From positions 186,001 through 250,000 of the forward strand of contig NZ_MTQN01000006.1 in NCBI RefSeq assembly GCF_001984195.1: a stretch of 64,000 bases of DNA, given 5' to 3'. A program made the translations under genes and the position numbers. The DNA is from Kribbella sp. ALI-6-A. GTDB taxonomy: Bacteria > Actinomycetota > Actinomycetes > Propionibacteriales > Kribbellaceae. Positions 9,092 through 17,933 of the stretch are shown here, one piece after another. The notes below the pieces were generated by a model. That model was not told where the DNA came from, made no database searches, and saw nothing but the letters and a program-made list of their open reading frames with translations. Numbering within the stretch: the first letter of the stretch is position 1; each line of letters begins with the position of its first letter.

Positions 9092-10420
9092 ATGCTTCTC
9101 GATCAGCAAGCCGACGGCTACGCCGCCGCGACCCAGCCCCACAACTCCTCCGTCGAGCAGCGACCCGCGCGAGTCGCCGTCATCTCCCGTCCCGAAGACC
9201 TCGCGCCCGCGCTCGAAGCCGTGGACGCTCTCGCGCAGTCCTCGGGCGCCGCACTCGAAGTCGTCCCGCAGGCCACCGGCCACGGCGCCGGCGCACCAGT
9301 CGGCGACGGAGCGGTCCTCTTCGACACCGCGCGCCTCAACCACATCGCCATCGATCCGCAAACGCGCGTCGCCACGGTCGGCGCCGGCGCGACCTGGTCC
9401 GCGATCAACGCCGCCGCCGAGCAGCACGGCCTGCTCGGGCTGGCGGGTTCCGCTCCGAGCGTGTCCGTGTCCGGCTACACCTTCGGCGGCGGCATCGGCT
9501 GGCTCGTCCGGCGGAACGGGCTCGCGAGTGGCGCCCTCCGAGCTGTGCACTACGTCGACGGCGAAGGTCGCTATCGGGTCGCCGCGGACGACGCCGCCGA
9601 GGAGATCGATCGCGAGGCGATCTGGGCGTTCCGTGGAGCGGGTGGCGTCGGGATCGCACACACGCTGGAGTTCGACCTCGTACCGGCTCCGGACCTGCAC
9701 GCCGGCGCACTGCTTTGGGACGCCGAGGCGCTACCGGAACTGATGGCCGCCTGGTCGAGCCGGATCGCGAGTCTCGGCACCAGCGTCTCCTCCAGCATCG
9801 GAGTGCTGCACGTTCCGCCCCTGCCGCCGTTCCCGGAGGAACTCCACGGCAAGGTCGCGGTCCACCTGGCGATCGCCGATCCCGATGGTCCCGCCACGGC
9901 AGCCCCGCTGCTCGAGGCCATGCGAGCGGCGGCGACGCCCGTGTCCGACACCTGGGGCCCGACCGACGCGGCGGGACTCTCGCGGATCCACCTCGACCCA
10001 CCCACGGCGACCCCGGCCATCGGCGACGCCCGCTGGCTCGACGCATCCACTCCGGAAGTCGCCGCGGCACTGCTCGCGACGGCCGCCGGAGACGACGCTC
10101 CGATCGTGATGATGGAGATCCGGCACGTCGCCGGAGCGCCGACCGGCCGTGCCGGAGCCGTCGTGACGCCGCCGGGCCAGTTCATCTACCACGCCGTCGC
10201 ACCCCTCGGACGGTTCCCCCGCGAGCGGATCGAAGCCGGCTTCGCACGGGCACGATCCGTCTGGTCGACGGCCGACGCGGGTTCCACGCCGGGCTCGTGG
10301 ATCGAGGGCGCCGCGACGGTCCCCGACGCCCTGCCGAAGGAGATCCGGGACCGCGCCCGCGCGATCGCGGAGGCCGTCGATCCCAGGGCCCGCATCCGCC
10401 GCTCCCGCCTGCTCGGCTGA
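9092..10420 (+). CDS. FAD-binding oxidoreductase (PCMH/BBE type)
   Basis: A 442-residue protein of the vanillyl-alcohol-oxidase/berberine-bridge type. Residues about 28-200 form the FAD_binding_4 domain: RVAVISRPEDLAPAL is the start, QATGHGAGAPVG contains the His that often carries the flavin covalently, and GYTFGGGIGWLVRRNGLAS is the second FAD loop. The C-terminal substrate domain is normal in size. It should be a soluble flavin oxidase or dehydrogenase; the substrate is unknown. It starts 64 bases from the divergent NmrA-like gene and is followed by the operator-rich region before the quinone oxidoreductase gene. Confidence 0.85.
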   Translation: MLLDQQADGYAAATQPHNSSVEQRPARVAVISRPEDLAPALEAVDALAQSSGAALEVVPQATGHGAGAPVGDGAVLFDTARLNHIAIDPQTRVATVGAGATWSAINAAAEQHGLLGLAGSAPSVSVSGYTFGGGIGWLVRRNGLASGALRAVHYVDGEGRYRVAADDAAEEIDREAIWAFRGAGGVGIAHTLEFDLVPAPDLHAGALLWDAEALPELMAAWSSRIASLGTSVSSSIGVLHVPPLPPFPEELHGKVAVHLAIADPDGPATAAPLLEAMRAAATPVSDTWGPTDAAGLSRIHLDPPTATPAIGDARWLDASTPEVAAALLATAAGDDAPIVMMEIRHVAGAPTGRAGAVVTPPGQFIYHAVAPLGRFPRERIEAGFARARSVWSTADAGSTPGSWIEGAATVPDALPKEIRDRARAIAEAVDPRARIRRSRLLG

Positions 10421-10517
10421 GCGCCCACCCCTTTCGAAAGCTCCCACCCCAGAGCCTCCGGCCGAGCCGCGCCACTCTCCCGCGCCAGACCCCAATAGCC
10501 CGGGCAGCCCACAACGT

Positions 10518-10546
10518 TTGCTTCGAATTCGAAGCAGTGCTACCGT
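10518..10546 (+). promoter_or_regulatory. Sigma-70-type promoter for the quinone oxidoreductase gene
   Basis: TTGCTT (10518-10523) and TACCGT (10541-10546) are separated by 17 bases, a good housekeeping-sigma promoter. The -35 box overlaps the upstream palindromic operator, and the second palindrome lies just downstream of the start point, so repression by occlusion is expected. Confidence 0.6.
10519..10536. promoter_or_regulatory. Operator palindrome 1, overlapping the -35 box
   Basis: TGCTTCGAATTCGAAGCA is a perfect 18-base palindrome overlapping the -35 element. Its 16-base core is repeated exactly 38 bases downstream. Confidence 0.7.
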
Positions 10547-10557
10547 CGACAACAAGC

Positions 10558-10573
10558 GCTTCGAATTCGAAGC
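10558..10573. promoter_or_regulatory. Operator palindrome 2, downstream of the start point
   Basis: GCTTCGAATTCGAAGC is a perfect 16-base palindrome identical to the core of the first site. It lies between the predicted transcription start and the ATG at 10602. The two centres are 38 bases apart, close to whole helical turns, which suits two dimers on one face of the DNA. Confidence 0.7.
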
Positions 10574-10601
10574 AAAGTCACTCCAGCGAAAGAAGCTCCC
10601 C

Positions 10602-11546
10602 ATGAAGGCAGTGCGTTTCCACCAGTACGGCGACCCGGACGTCCTCCGCTACGAAGACGTCGACGTCCCCGTCCCCGCCGCCGGCCAGGTCCGGATCAAG
10701 GTCGCCGCGACGTCGTTCAACCCGGTCGACGCCGGGATCCGCAGCGGCGGTCTCCAGGGCCCGTTCCCGGTCGCCCTGCCGCACACCCCCGGCATCGACG
10801 TCGCCGGCACGATCGACGCGATCGGCGACGAGGTCGGCAACCTCGCGATCGGCGACAAGGTCATCGGCTTCCTGCCCATGGCCGGCGCCGGCGCGGCCGC
10901 CGAGTACGTCATCGCTCCCGCCGAGGTCCTCACCTCCGCGCCGAGCAGCGTGCCGCTCGCCGACGCGGCGGCCTTGCCGAGTGTCGGGCTGACCGCCCGG
11001 CAGGCCCTGTTCGAGCTCGGTCAGCTCACCGCCGGTCAGCGCGTTCTCGTCACGGGAGCCGGCGGCGCCGTGGGTGCGTACGCCGTCCAGCTCGCGAAGA
11101 ACGCCGGCGCGTACGTCGTCGCGACCGCGAGCCCGCGCAGCGAAGACCGCGTCCGGGCCGCAGGCGCCGATGAGATCCTCGACCACACCACAACTGACAT
11201 CGTCGCCGCGGTGACCGAGCCGGTCGACCTCCTGCTCAACCTCGCACCGATCGACCCGGAGCAGTTCGCCAAGCAAGCGACCCTCGTCCGCAACGGCGGA
11301 ACCGTGGTCAACACGACGGTGTGGATGCAAGCCCCGAGCGACGAGGCGCGCGGCATCCGTGGGCTGAACGTCTTCGTCCGCAGCGACGCCGGTCAGCTCG
11401 CCGAACTCGTCGCCGCCGTCGACCAGGGCGAAGTGCGGATCGACATCAGCCGCCGCATCCAGCTCGAGGACCTCCCGGCCCTGCACACCGAAGCCGCCAA
11501 CGGCGGCGTGTCCGGCAAGGTCGTCGTCCTCACCCCGAACGCCTGA
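10602..11546 (+). CDS. NADP-dependent oxidoreductase, quinone oxidoreductase type (MDR)
   Basis: A 314-residue medium-chain reductase without the zinc ligands, of the quinone oxidoreductase (QOR) group. The N-terminal GroES-like domain starts MKAVRFHQYGDPDVL; the cofactor-binding Rossmann motif is VLVTGAGGAVGAYAVQLAK. These enzymes reduce quinones or enones with NADPH in the cytoplasm. The gene has its own promoter flanked by two identical palindromes, so it is probably induced when a repressor binds a toxic electrophile or similar ligand. An esterase gene follows 39 bases downstream on the same strand and is probably cotranscribed. Confidence 0.85.
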   Translation: MKAVRFHQYGDPDVLRYEDVDVPVPAAGQVRIKVAATSFNPVDAGIRSGGLQGPFPVALPHTPGIDVAGTIDAIGDEVGNLAIGDKVIGFLPMAGAGAAAEYVIAPAEVLTSAPSSVPLADAAALPSVGLTARQALFELGQLTAGQRVLVTGAGGAVGAYAVQLAKNAGAYVVATASPRSEDRVRAAGADEILDHTTTDIVAAVTEPVDLLLNLAPIDPEQFAKQATLVRNGGTVVNTTVWMQAPSDEARGIRGLNVFVRSDAGQLAELVAAVDQGEVRIDISRRIQLEDLPALHTEAANGGVSGKVVVLTPNA

Positions 11547-11585
11547 CCCACTCCCCCACCGAACTCGAACCGAAACGGAAGAACC

Positions 11586-12536
11586 ATGTCGTTCACCCTC
11601 GATCCCGAAGTTGCCCGGGCGATGGCCCCGATGGGCGAAGCGATGGCCGGTACGACGCCGCCCGCCGTCGGTGACGTCGACGGGCGGCGCGCCCTCTGGG
11701 AGCCGATCCTGGACGCCGCCGGCAAGGCGCAGCCGATACCGGACGACGTCACCACGCACGACTACGTCGCCACCACCGACGACGGCGCCCAGCTCACGAT
11801 GCGCTGGTACACCAAGAGCGGCAGCACGCCTGGCTCGGCCGTCCTGTTCTTCCACGGCGGCGGCTACCTGTTCGGCCACATCGAGCACTTCGACGGGCCG
11901 GTCAGCCGCTACGTCTCGGCCAGCGGCGTACCCATGCTGTCCGTCGAATACCGCCGCGCGCCGGAGCACCCGCACCCGGCACCGGTCGAGGACGCCTACA
12001 CCGCCCTCACCTGGCTCGACGCACACGCCTCCGAACTCGGCGTCGACCGCGAACGGATCGGCGTCATGGGCGACAGCGCCGGCGGTGGGCTGGCCGCCGC
12101 ACTGTCGCTCCTCAGCCGCGAACGCGGCGGCCCGCACATCGCCCGGCAGATCCTGCTGATGCCGATGCTGGACGACCGCAACACCAACCCCGATCCGCAT
12201 GTCGCACCGCTCGCCATCTGGTCGTACGACGACAGCCGCACCGCGTGGCCCGCACTGCTCGGCGATGCCGCCGGCGGACCAGGCGTTCCCGTCACCGCGG
12301 CCCCCGCTCGTCTCGAGGACGCGACCGGCCTGCCGCCGGCGTACCTCGAGATCGGGCAGATCGACGCCTTTCGCGACGAGACCGCCGCCTACGCGATCAC
12401 GCTCAGCCGCGCCGGGGTGCCGGTCGAGTTCCACCTGCATCCCGGCGTACCGCACGAGTTCGACTCGATCGCGTTCGAGGCGGACGTCTCCCGCCGGGCG
12501 ATCGCCGACCGCATCAGGGTGCTGAAGTCGATCTGA
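11586..12536 (+). CDS. Alpha/beta hydrolase, HSL (hormone-sensitive lipase) family esterase
   Basis: A 316-residue esterase. The oxyanion-hole motif HGGGYLFGH begins at His90, the nucleophile elbow GDSAGG has Ser164, and Asp in GQIDAFRDE with His in HPGVPHEF complete the catalytic triad, as in HSL-family carboxylesterases. No signal peptide is seen, so it should be cytoplasmic. It follows the quinone oxidoreductase gene and probably shares its palindrome-controlled promoter. Its 3' end overlaps that of the convergent DHA2 exporter gene by 23 bases. Confidence 0.88.
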   Translation: MSFTLDPEVARAMAPMGEAMAGTTPPAVGDVDGRRALWEPILDAAGKAQPIPDDVTTHDYVATTDDGAQLTMRWYTKSGSTPGSAVLFFHGGGYLFGHIEHFDGPVSRYVSASGVPMLSVEYRRAPEHPHPAPVEDAYTALTWLDAHASELGVDRERIGVMGDSAGGGLAAALSLLSRERGGPHIARQILLMPMLDDRNTNPDPHVAPLAIWSYDDSRTAWPALLGDAAGGPGVPVTAAPARLEDATGLPPAYLEIGQIDAFRDETAAYAITLSRAGVPVEFHLHPGVPHEFDSIAFEADVSRRAIADRIRVLKSI

Positions 12537-14103
12537 CCTCCGAGTTCTCCTCGGCCCGGTCGACGACGGCGGCCTGAGGACCACGGGCGAGTACGTAGAC
12601 GAACAGCACGGCCATCACGGCGGCCCCGGCCCACATGGCGTGTTGCCAGCCGTCGACGAACGACTCCTGGGCGGCTCGCACCACTGCCTGTGCCTGAGGA
12701 CCGGCGCTGCCGGCGGCCGCGACGGCGTTCGCGACGCCCTCGCGAGCGGTGTCGGCCAGGCCGGTCGGTACGCCGTCGAGTTTGGCGTCGATCGAGCCCT
12801 GGTAGCCGGCGGACAGGACGGCGCCGAGCAGGGCGATGCCGAGGGCGGTGCCGAACTCGCGGGTCACGTCGTTGAGCGCCGAGGCGACACCTTGCCGCTC
12901 GCGTGGCAGCGAACTGGTGATCGACTCGGTCGACGGCGTCATGGACAGGCCCATCCCCAGGCCCATCACCAGCATGCCGGGAAGAACGGAGAGAAAGCCT
13001 CGGTCGAGGGAGACGAAAGCCGCCATCAAGGCCAGCCCGATCCCGCCGAGCAGGACGCCGGTCGCCATCGTGGAGCGCCTGCCGATCTTGACGGCGACCC
13101 GTGGGGCGAAGGCGGAGGCGAACATCATCAGCAGCGCCATCGGCATCAGCGCCAGGGTCGCGCTCAACGCGGACCAGCCGAGCACGGCCTGCAGGAACGG
13201 GAAGAACACCACGAAGATCCCGGCCTGGACCCCGAACACCGCGAGCAGGGTCACCGATCCACTGGCCAGACCGCGTTGACCGAAGAGCCGGAGGTCGAGC
13301 AGCGGCGCGACCTGGCGCAGTTCCCACACCACGAAGCCGGTCGCGGCGGCAAGACCGGCGACGAGCGCGGCGAGCGTCGCGGGCTCGGTCCAGCCGTGCA
13401 CCGGGCCCTCGTGCAGCACGAAGATCAGACCGACGACCGCGACGACGGAGGTGATCGAGCCGACGATGTCGAAGCGGTGTGCGGTGTGCTCGCGGGAGTT
13501 GGGCACCGACCGCAGGATCAGCGCGGCCGACCCGAGCACGAGCGCGATCGGCAGCACGAAGAGCCAGCGCCAGGTGGCGACGTCGACGAGCAGCGCCGAC
13601 AGGTACATCCCGAGGATGCCGCCGCCTCCGGCGACCGCGGTCCAGACGCCGATTCCCTTCGAACGTTCGGCTTCGGGAAAGGTCGAGGTGATCACGGCGA
13701 GCGTGACCGGCATGATCATCGCGGCCCCCACCCCGGCCAGGAGCCGGGAAGCCAGCATCATCTCCGAGGAGACGGCCAACCCGCCGGCGACGTTCGCGGC
13801 ACCGAAGACGACCAGCCCGGCCAGCAGGACGGGTTTGCGTCCCCACCGGTCGCCGAGCGCCCCGAGCGGCAGCAGCAGTGCGGCGAGGCTGATCGTGTAG
13901 AGGTTGATGAACCACAGGACCTCGGACTGGGAGGCGCCGAACTCGACGGCGAGCTGTGGCTGGGCGACGTTGAGGCCGGTGACCGAGGCGACGACGGCCA
14001 TCAGCGCGACGCACACCGCGATCAGCACCGTACGCCGCTGACGCGCGTCGTGAATGGTCGTGCCGGACGCGTCGGCCACGACCGGGACTGGTTTCGTACT
14101 CAC
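12514..14103 (-). CDS. MFS drug exporter, DHA2 family (14 helices)
   Basis: A 529-residue polytopic membrane protein. Its length and the string of about fourteen hydrophobic helices fit the DHA2 (QacA/EmrB type) drug:proton antiporters. Motif A is visible as LGALGDRWGRKPVLL, and the antiporter motif C region as GVGAAMIMPVTLAVI. The C-terminal tail is acidic. The methyltransferase gene lies 74 bases upstream on the same strand, and a divergent XRE-cupin regulator beyond it may control both. The substrate is unknown. Confidence 0.87.
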   Translation of the reverse strand: MSTKPVPVVADASGTTIHDARQRRTVLIAVCVALMAVVASVTGLNVAQPQLAVEFGASQSEVLWFINLYTISLAALLLPLGALGDRWGRKPVLLAGLVVFGAANVAGGLAVSSEMMLASRLLAGVGAAMIMPVTLAVITSTFPEAERSKGIGVWTAVAGGGGILGMYLSALLVDVATWRWLFVLPIALVLGSAALILRSVPNSREHTAHRFDIVGSITSVVAVVGLIFVLHEGPVHGWTEPATLAALVAGLAAATGFVVWELRQVAPLLDLRLFGQRGLASGSVTLLAVFGVQAGIFVVFFPFLQAVLGWSALSATLALMPMALLMMFASAFAPRVAVKIGRRSTMATGVLLGGIGLALMAAFVSLDRGFLSVLPGMLVMGLGMGLSMTPSTESITSSLPRERQGVASALNDVTREFGTALGIALLGAVLSAGYQGSIDAKLDGVPTGLADTAREGVANAVAAAGSAGPQAQAVVRAAQESFVDGWQHAMWAGAAVMAVLFVYVLARGPQAAVVDRAEENSEVRSTSAP

Positions 14104-14177
14104 AGGGGTCCTTTCGAGAGGGCAGGGCGAAGCGGCGCCAGGAGCCGCTGAGGCCCGGCGCTGGTCGGTCGGTGAGG

Positions 14178-14819
14178 TCAGTGGCGGCGGGAGGCCCTGA
14201 CGACGACGTCGTGCAGCACGACCTCGCGGCCGCCGTGAGCGGACATGGTCCGGTCCACCTCCTCAGCGGTCACGACCTCCCACACCGCCGGGTCGAGACG
14301 CGTCGTGATGGCGTCCGCGGTCGCGGAAGCCTCGGCCGGCGGCCCGTCGCCGCCGTGCCCGTGACCGTGGCCATCGGCGCCGTCGTGGTGCAGGTGACCG
14401 ACGATCAGGAGGCTGCCTCCAGGAGCAACCCACGAAGCGATGCGGTCGTAGAACTCCAACTGCGGCATCGCCGGGTGGGCATAGTGCGTAGTGACCAGGT
14501 CGAACTGTGCCTCCGGCTCCCACGTGGACAGGTCCGCTTGGACCCACTGCACCCGCTCAGCAACTCCGCTCTCGGTGGCCCGTGCGGCCGCGCGGGCAAG
14601 CGCTTCCGCGGCGATGTCCGCCGCGGTGACCCGCCAGCCGCGCGTGGCGAGCCAGATCGCCTCGGCTCCGGCTCCGCACCCCGCGTCGAGTGCGGACCCG
14701 GGCGGCAGGTCGCCGAGTTCCCGCGCCAGATACGGGTTCGGCGAAGCGGTGCTCATGGACGCTCCGCTGTCTCCCTGCCAGATCTGGTCCCAGTACGCCT
14801 GGTCGAACGAGTGCGTCAT
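14178..14819 (-). CDS. Class I SAM-dependent methyltransferase
   Basis: A 213-residue methyltransferase. SAM-binding motif I is ALDAGCGAGAEAIWLA; the next acidic residue lies in VTAADIAAEAL, and a VQADLSTW segment follows. The C-terminal part has a His-Gly-rich stretch (HLHHDGADGHGHGHGGDG), which could bind a metal or be a flexible loop. Relatives are often annotated as tellurite/thiopurine-type or generic methyltransferases. It is divergent from the XRE-cupin regulator, with 113 bases between starts, and sits upstream of the DHA2 exporter, so a link to detoxification is plausible but unproven. Confidence 0.82.
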   Translation of the reverse strand: MTHSFDQAYWDQIWQGDSGASMSTASPNPYLARELGDLPPGSALDAGCGAGAEAIWLATRGWRVTAADIAAEALARAAARATESGVAERVQWVQADLSTWEPEAQFDLVTTHYAHPAMPQLEFYDRIASWVAPGGSLLIVGHLHHDGADGHGHGHGGDGPPAEASATADAITTRLDPAVWEVVTAEEVDRTMSAHGGREVVLHDVVVRASRRH

Positions 14820-14909
14820 CGGCGGTTCTCCTCATCGGTACGGCGTCGGCCGGCGCGGCACGACCACGCTTCCGATGGTGGCCGTCGGCAATCGCTCTCG
14901 CAAACCTTC

Positions 14910-14923
14910 TTGCCGAATGGCAA
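14910..14923. promoter_or_regulatory. Candidate operator TTGCC-GAAT-GGCAA
   Basis: TTGCCGAATGGCAA is an inverted repeat with perfect 5-base arms and a 4-base centre, ten bases upstream of the XRE-cupin start codon. Such regulators commonly bind TTGCC/GGCAA-type sites in their own promoters. It could also act on the divergent methyltransferase gene. Confidence 0.55.
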
Positions 14924-14932
14924 ACTGACATC

Positions 14933-15529
14933 ATGGACGAAGCCACCGATCGCACCCTCGACGCGGTAGGACCGCGACTCAAGCAGCTGCGCCGGCGCCG
15001 CGACATCACCTTGAGCGATCTCGCCGGGCAGACCGGCATCTCGGTGAGCACGCTGTCCCGGCTCGAAGCGGGCCTGCGTCGTCCCACCCTCGAACAACTG
15101 CTGCCGCTGGCTCGCGCGTACGGCGTCACGCTCGACGAACTGGTCGACGCACCGCCGACCGGTGATCCGCGGATCAACCTGCGACCGATCGTGACCGGCG
15201 ACGGCCGGAAGATCCTGCCGCTGAGCCGCCGGCCCGGGGGCATCCAGGCCTACAAGTTCGTGCTGCCGGCCGGACGCGACGACGCCGAACCGGACCTTCG
15301 GACCCACGAAGGCTACGACTGGGCCTTCGTGCTCAACGGGCGGCTCCGGCTGGTGCTCGGTGAGCACGACCTCATCCTCGAGCCCGGCGAGGCCGCGGAG
15401 TTCGACACCCGCACCCCGCACTGGTTCGGAGCGACCAGCTCAGGACCTGTGGAGTTCCTCAGTCTGATCGGCAAACAGGGCGAACGCGCGCACGTCCGCG
15501 CCGCCCCCAAGCAGCGCGGAGCGCAGTAG
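14933..15529 (+). CDS. XRE-family regulator with C-terminal cupin domain
   Basis: A 198-residue protein. Residues about 10-70 form an XRE helix-turn-helix (LKQLRRRRDITLSDLAGQTG, then ISVSTLSRLEAGLRRPTLEQ). Residues about 115-185 form a cupin barrel (LRTHEGYDWAFVLNGRLRLV, then EPGEAAEFDTRTPHWFGA) that would sense a small molecule. The ATG at 14933 follows directly on a palindromic site, which suggests autoregulation. It is divergent from the methyltransferase/DHA2 genes, its likeliest targets. A weak ribosome binding site makes translation of a short leader possible. Confidence 0.88.
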   Translation: MDEATDRTLDAVGPRLKQLRRRRDITLSDLAGQTGISVSTLSRLEAGLRRPTLEQLLPLARAYGVTLDELVDAPPTGDPRINLRPIVTGDGRKILPLSRRPGGIQAYKFVLPAGRDDAEPDLRTHEGYDWAFVLNGRLRLVLGEHDLILEPGEAAEFDTRTPHWFGATSSGPVEFLSLIGKQGERAHVRAAPKQRGAQ

Positions 15530-15598
15530 CATCGCGCCGGCCGGTTGGCAGGCGGCGTCGGACTGCCGAGCGGCGGATCACGTGCCGTTCGGCGTGGC

Positions 15599-16732
15599 TC
15601 AGCGCAGGCCGGTGGGCCGGGTCTGAGCGAGCGTCAGCAAGCGCTCGACCAGGCTCGGGTAGTCCAGGCCGGAGGCCGCCCACAGGCGCGGGAACATGCT
15701 GGTCGGCGTGAAGCCGGGCATGGTGTTGATCTCGTTGATGACGACGCGGCCGTCGGAGTCGAGGAAGAAGTCGACCCGGGCCAGGCCCTCGGCTTCGATC
15801 GCGTCGAAGGCGGTGATCGCCTTGGCGCGGATCTCGGCCTCGATCTCGGCCGGCAGCTCGGCAGGCACCGACAGCGCGGTGTACTGCTCGCCCTCCGGCA
15901 GGTACTTGGTCTCGAAGTCGTAGAAGGCGTGACCGCCGCCGGAGACCGCGATCTCACCGCACACGCTGGCCTCGGCCGGGCCACCGTTCAGGCCGCCCAG
16001 GACGCCGACCTCGATCTCGCGCGGGTTCTTCACCGACGCCTCGACGATCACCTTCGGGTCGTGCGCGCGGGCCTCCGCGATCGCGTCGTCCAGCTCGTCG
16101 AGCGTGTCGACCTTGCTGATCCCCAGGCTCGAGCCGCCGCGGGCCGGCTTCACGAAGACCGGGAAGCCGAGCTGCTCGACGGCCGTCCGGCAGGCCTGCG
16201 GGTCGCGCAGCCAGTCGCGGTCGCGGATCACGACGTACGGGCCGACCTCGAGGCCGGCGGCCGCGAAGACGACCTTCATGTAGTGCTTGTCCATGCCGAC
16301 CGCGCTGGACAGGACGCCGGACCCGACGTACCGGATGTCCGACATCTCCAGCAGGCCCTGCAGCGTGCCGTCCTCGCCCCACGGGCCGTGCAGCAGCGGG
16401 AACACGACGTCGACCTCACCGAGCGTGCTCGGCACCTGATCGGGCTCGGAGACGACCAGCTCGCGGTCGGCGCCGAACAGCACCGGCGCCGCGGTGACGT
16501 CCACCTCGGGCAGCTTGCCGTCGGTGATCGACAGCCGGTCCGGGTCGCCGCTCTCCAGCACCCAGTGCCCGCTGGTGGTGATGCCGACCGGCACCACGTC
16601 GTACTTGTCGCGGTCGATCGCCTGCAGCACGTTGGCCGCGGTGACGCAGGAGATGGCGTGCTCGCTCGACCGGCCACCGAAAACGACAGCGACGCGGGGC
16701 TTGCTTCTTTCGTCCCTCGAGAACTCACTCAC
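15599..16732 (-). CDS. ddl: D-alanine--D-alanine ligase
   Basis: A 377-residue ATP-grasp ligase that joins two D-alanines for peptidoglycan precursor synthesis in the cytoplasm. Recognisable family blocks are VAVVFGGRSSEHAISCVTA at the N-terminus, LLHGPWGEDGTLQGLLE, FVKPARGGSSLGISKV (ATP-binding loop) and INEINTMPGFTPTSMFP at the metal site. The start is a GTG with no Shine-Dalgarno sequence, and a -10-like TATCGT lies seven bases upstream, so the mRNA may be leaderless. In many actinobacteria ddl follows gpsA directly; here about 14 kb of other genes lie between them. Confidence 0.95.
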   Translation of the reverse strand: MSEFSRDERSKPRVAVVFGGRSSEHAISCVTAANVLQAIDRDKYDVVPVGITTSGHWVLESGDPDRLSITDGKLPEVDVTAAPVLFGADRELVVSEPDQVPSTLGEVDVVFPLLHGPWGEDGTLQGLLEMSDIRYVGSGVLSSAVGMDKHYMKVVFAAAGLEVGPYVVIRDRDWLRDPQACRTAVEQLGFPVFVKPARGGSSLGISKVDTLDELDDAIAEARAHDPKVIVEASVKNPREIEVGVLGGLNGGPAEASVCGEIAVSGGGHAFYDFETKYLPEGEQYTALSVPAELPAEIEAEIRAKAITAFDAIEAEGLARVDFFLDSDGRVVINEINTMPGFTPTSMFPRLWAASGLDYPSLVERLLTLAQTRPTGLR

Positions 16733-16790
16733 CGGCTCGACGATAGCGCTAGCCCCGGCGCATCCTGACCGGGGTTTGGTAAAGATGTCT

Positions 16791-17933
16791 TCAGATTGCT
16801 GTCAGTAGCGCCCGTGCGGCCCGTAGCTCACGCGGCATGTTCCAGCCCAGAACGGCGGTCACCCGGCCGTCGGACACGTAGTGCGCGAGGAACTTCCGCG
16901 CCGCCGGATCACCCTGGACGACGACCAGGCGCGCGTCCGGCGCGATCACGCCGTACACCTGGATCCGGGCGTCGTACTGGTCGGTCCAGAAGTACGGCAC
17001 CGGGTCGAAGTCGACCTCCTGCCCGAGGATGCGCCGCGCGGCGCAGACCGCCTGCTCGGTTGCGTTGAACCGGTGTTCCAGCCGCAGTGAGGTGCCGAAG
17101 CGTGAGCTAATCCACCGCGCCACGTCTCCAGCGGCGTGCACTCCGTCGGGCGCCTCGTCGCACAGCACGCCGTCCCGGCAGGGCAAGCCCGAGGCATCCA
17201 ACCAGTTGGTTGCCGGGCGGGAGCCCACGGCAACAAGCACGGCGTCCGCCTTGACGACCGAGCCGTCGGCCAGCTCAACGCCCTCCACTGCCGACTCCCC
17301 GACCAGACCGGTCACCGCCGTCCCGCCCACAACCCGTACGCCGTTCGCCGCGTGCAGCTCGGAGATCATCCAGCCCAGCTCGGCTCCCAGCTGCACTGCC
17401 ATCGGAGCCGGAGCCACGTCAACCAACGTCACTTCGCAGCCGAGCTGACGAGCCGCCGCAGCCGTCTCCGATCCCAGGAACCCGGCCCCGACCACCACGA
17501 CGGACTCCGCGTCCACCAGCGACTTCCGCAGCGCTACCGCATCGTCCAGCGTCCTCAGCACGTGCACGCCGTCCAGGTGGTGCCCTGCACTCAGCCGCAC
17601 AGGCTGCACCCCGGTCGCCACGACTAGGTGGTCCCAGCCCACCTCCTCCCCGGTCGAGAGCTCCACGACCCGCCTGTCCAGGTCCAGCCCGGCAGCACGG
17701 ACTCCGAGCCGCAAGTCGATGCCCTGCTCGGCGTACGTCGTACTGGCGCCGAAGCTGGTCCGCTCGACCGGCCAGGTGCCGAGCAGCACCTGCTTGGACA
17801 GCGGCGGGCGGTCGTACGGCAGATGCGGCTCGTCACCGATCACCGTGACCGCTCCGGCGAAGCCCTCGCGGCGCAGTGTTTGCGCGGTCGTGGACCCCGC
17901 GGCCGAGGCACCGACGACGACTACTCGCTCCAT
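16791..17933 (-). CDS. Ferredoxin reductase (FAD-dependent pyridine nucleotide oxidoreductase)
   Basis: A 380-residue flavoprotein. The N-terminal FAD motif is VVVVGASAAGSTTAQTLR and the internal NAD(P)H motif is SVVVVGAGFLGSETAAAA; the FAD-contacting HAAGDVARW near the C-terminus is also present. The profile matches reductases that feed electrons to [3Fe-4S] ferredoxins of bacterial P450s. The frame stays open upstream, but the ATG at 17933 overlaps the ferredoxin stop by one base (TGATG). It is the last gene of a P450-ferredoxin-reductase operon that makes a complete three-component monooxygenase. Confidence 0.92.
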   Translation of the reverse strand: MERVVVVGASAAGSTTAQTLRREGFAGAVTVIGDEPHLPYDRPPLSKQVLLGTWPVERTSFGASTTYAEQGIDLRLGVRAAGLDLDRRVVELSTGEEVGWDHLVVATGVQPVRLSAGHHLDGVHVLRTLDDAVALRKSLVDAESVVVVGAGFLGSETAAAARQLGCEVTLVDVAPAPMAVQLGAELGWMISELHAANGVRVVGGTAVTGLVGESAVEGVELADGSVVKADAVLVAVGSRPATNWLDASGLPCRDGVLCDEAPDGVHAAGDVARWISSRFGTSLRLEHRFNATEQAVCAARRILGQEVDFDPVPYFWTDQYDARIQVYGVIAPDARLVVVQGDPAARKFLAHYVSDGRVTAVLGWNMPRELRAARALLTAI

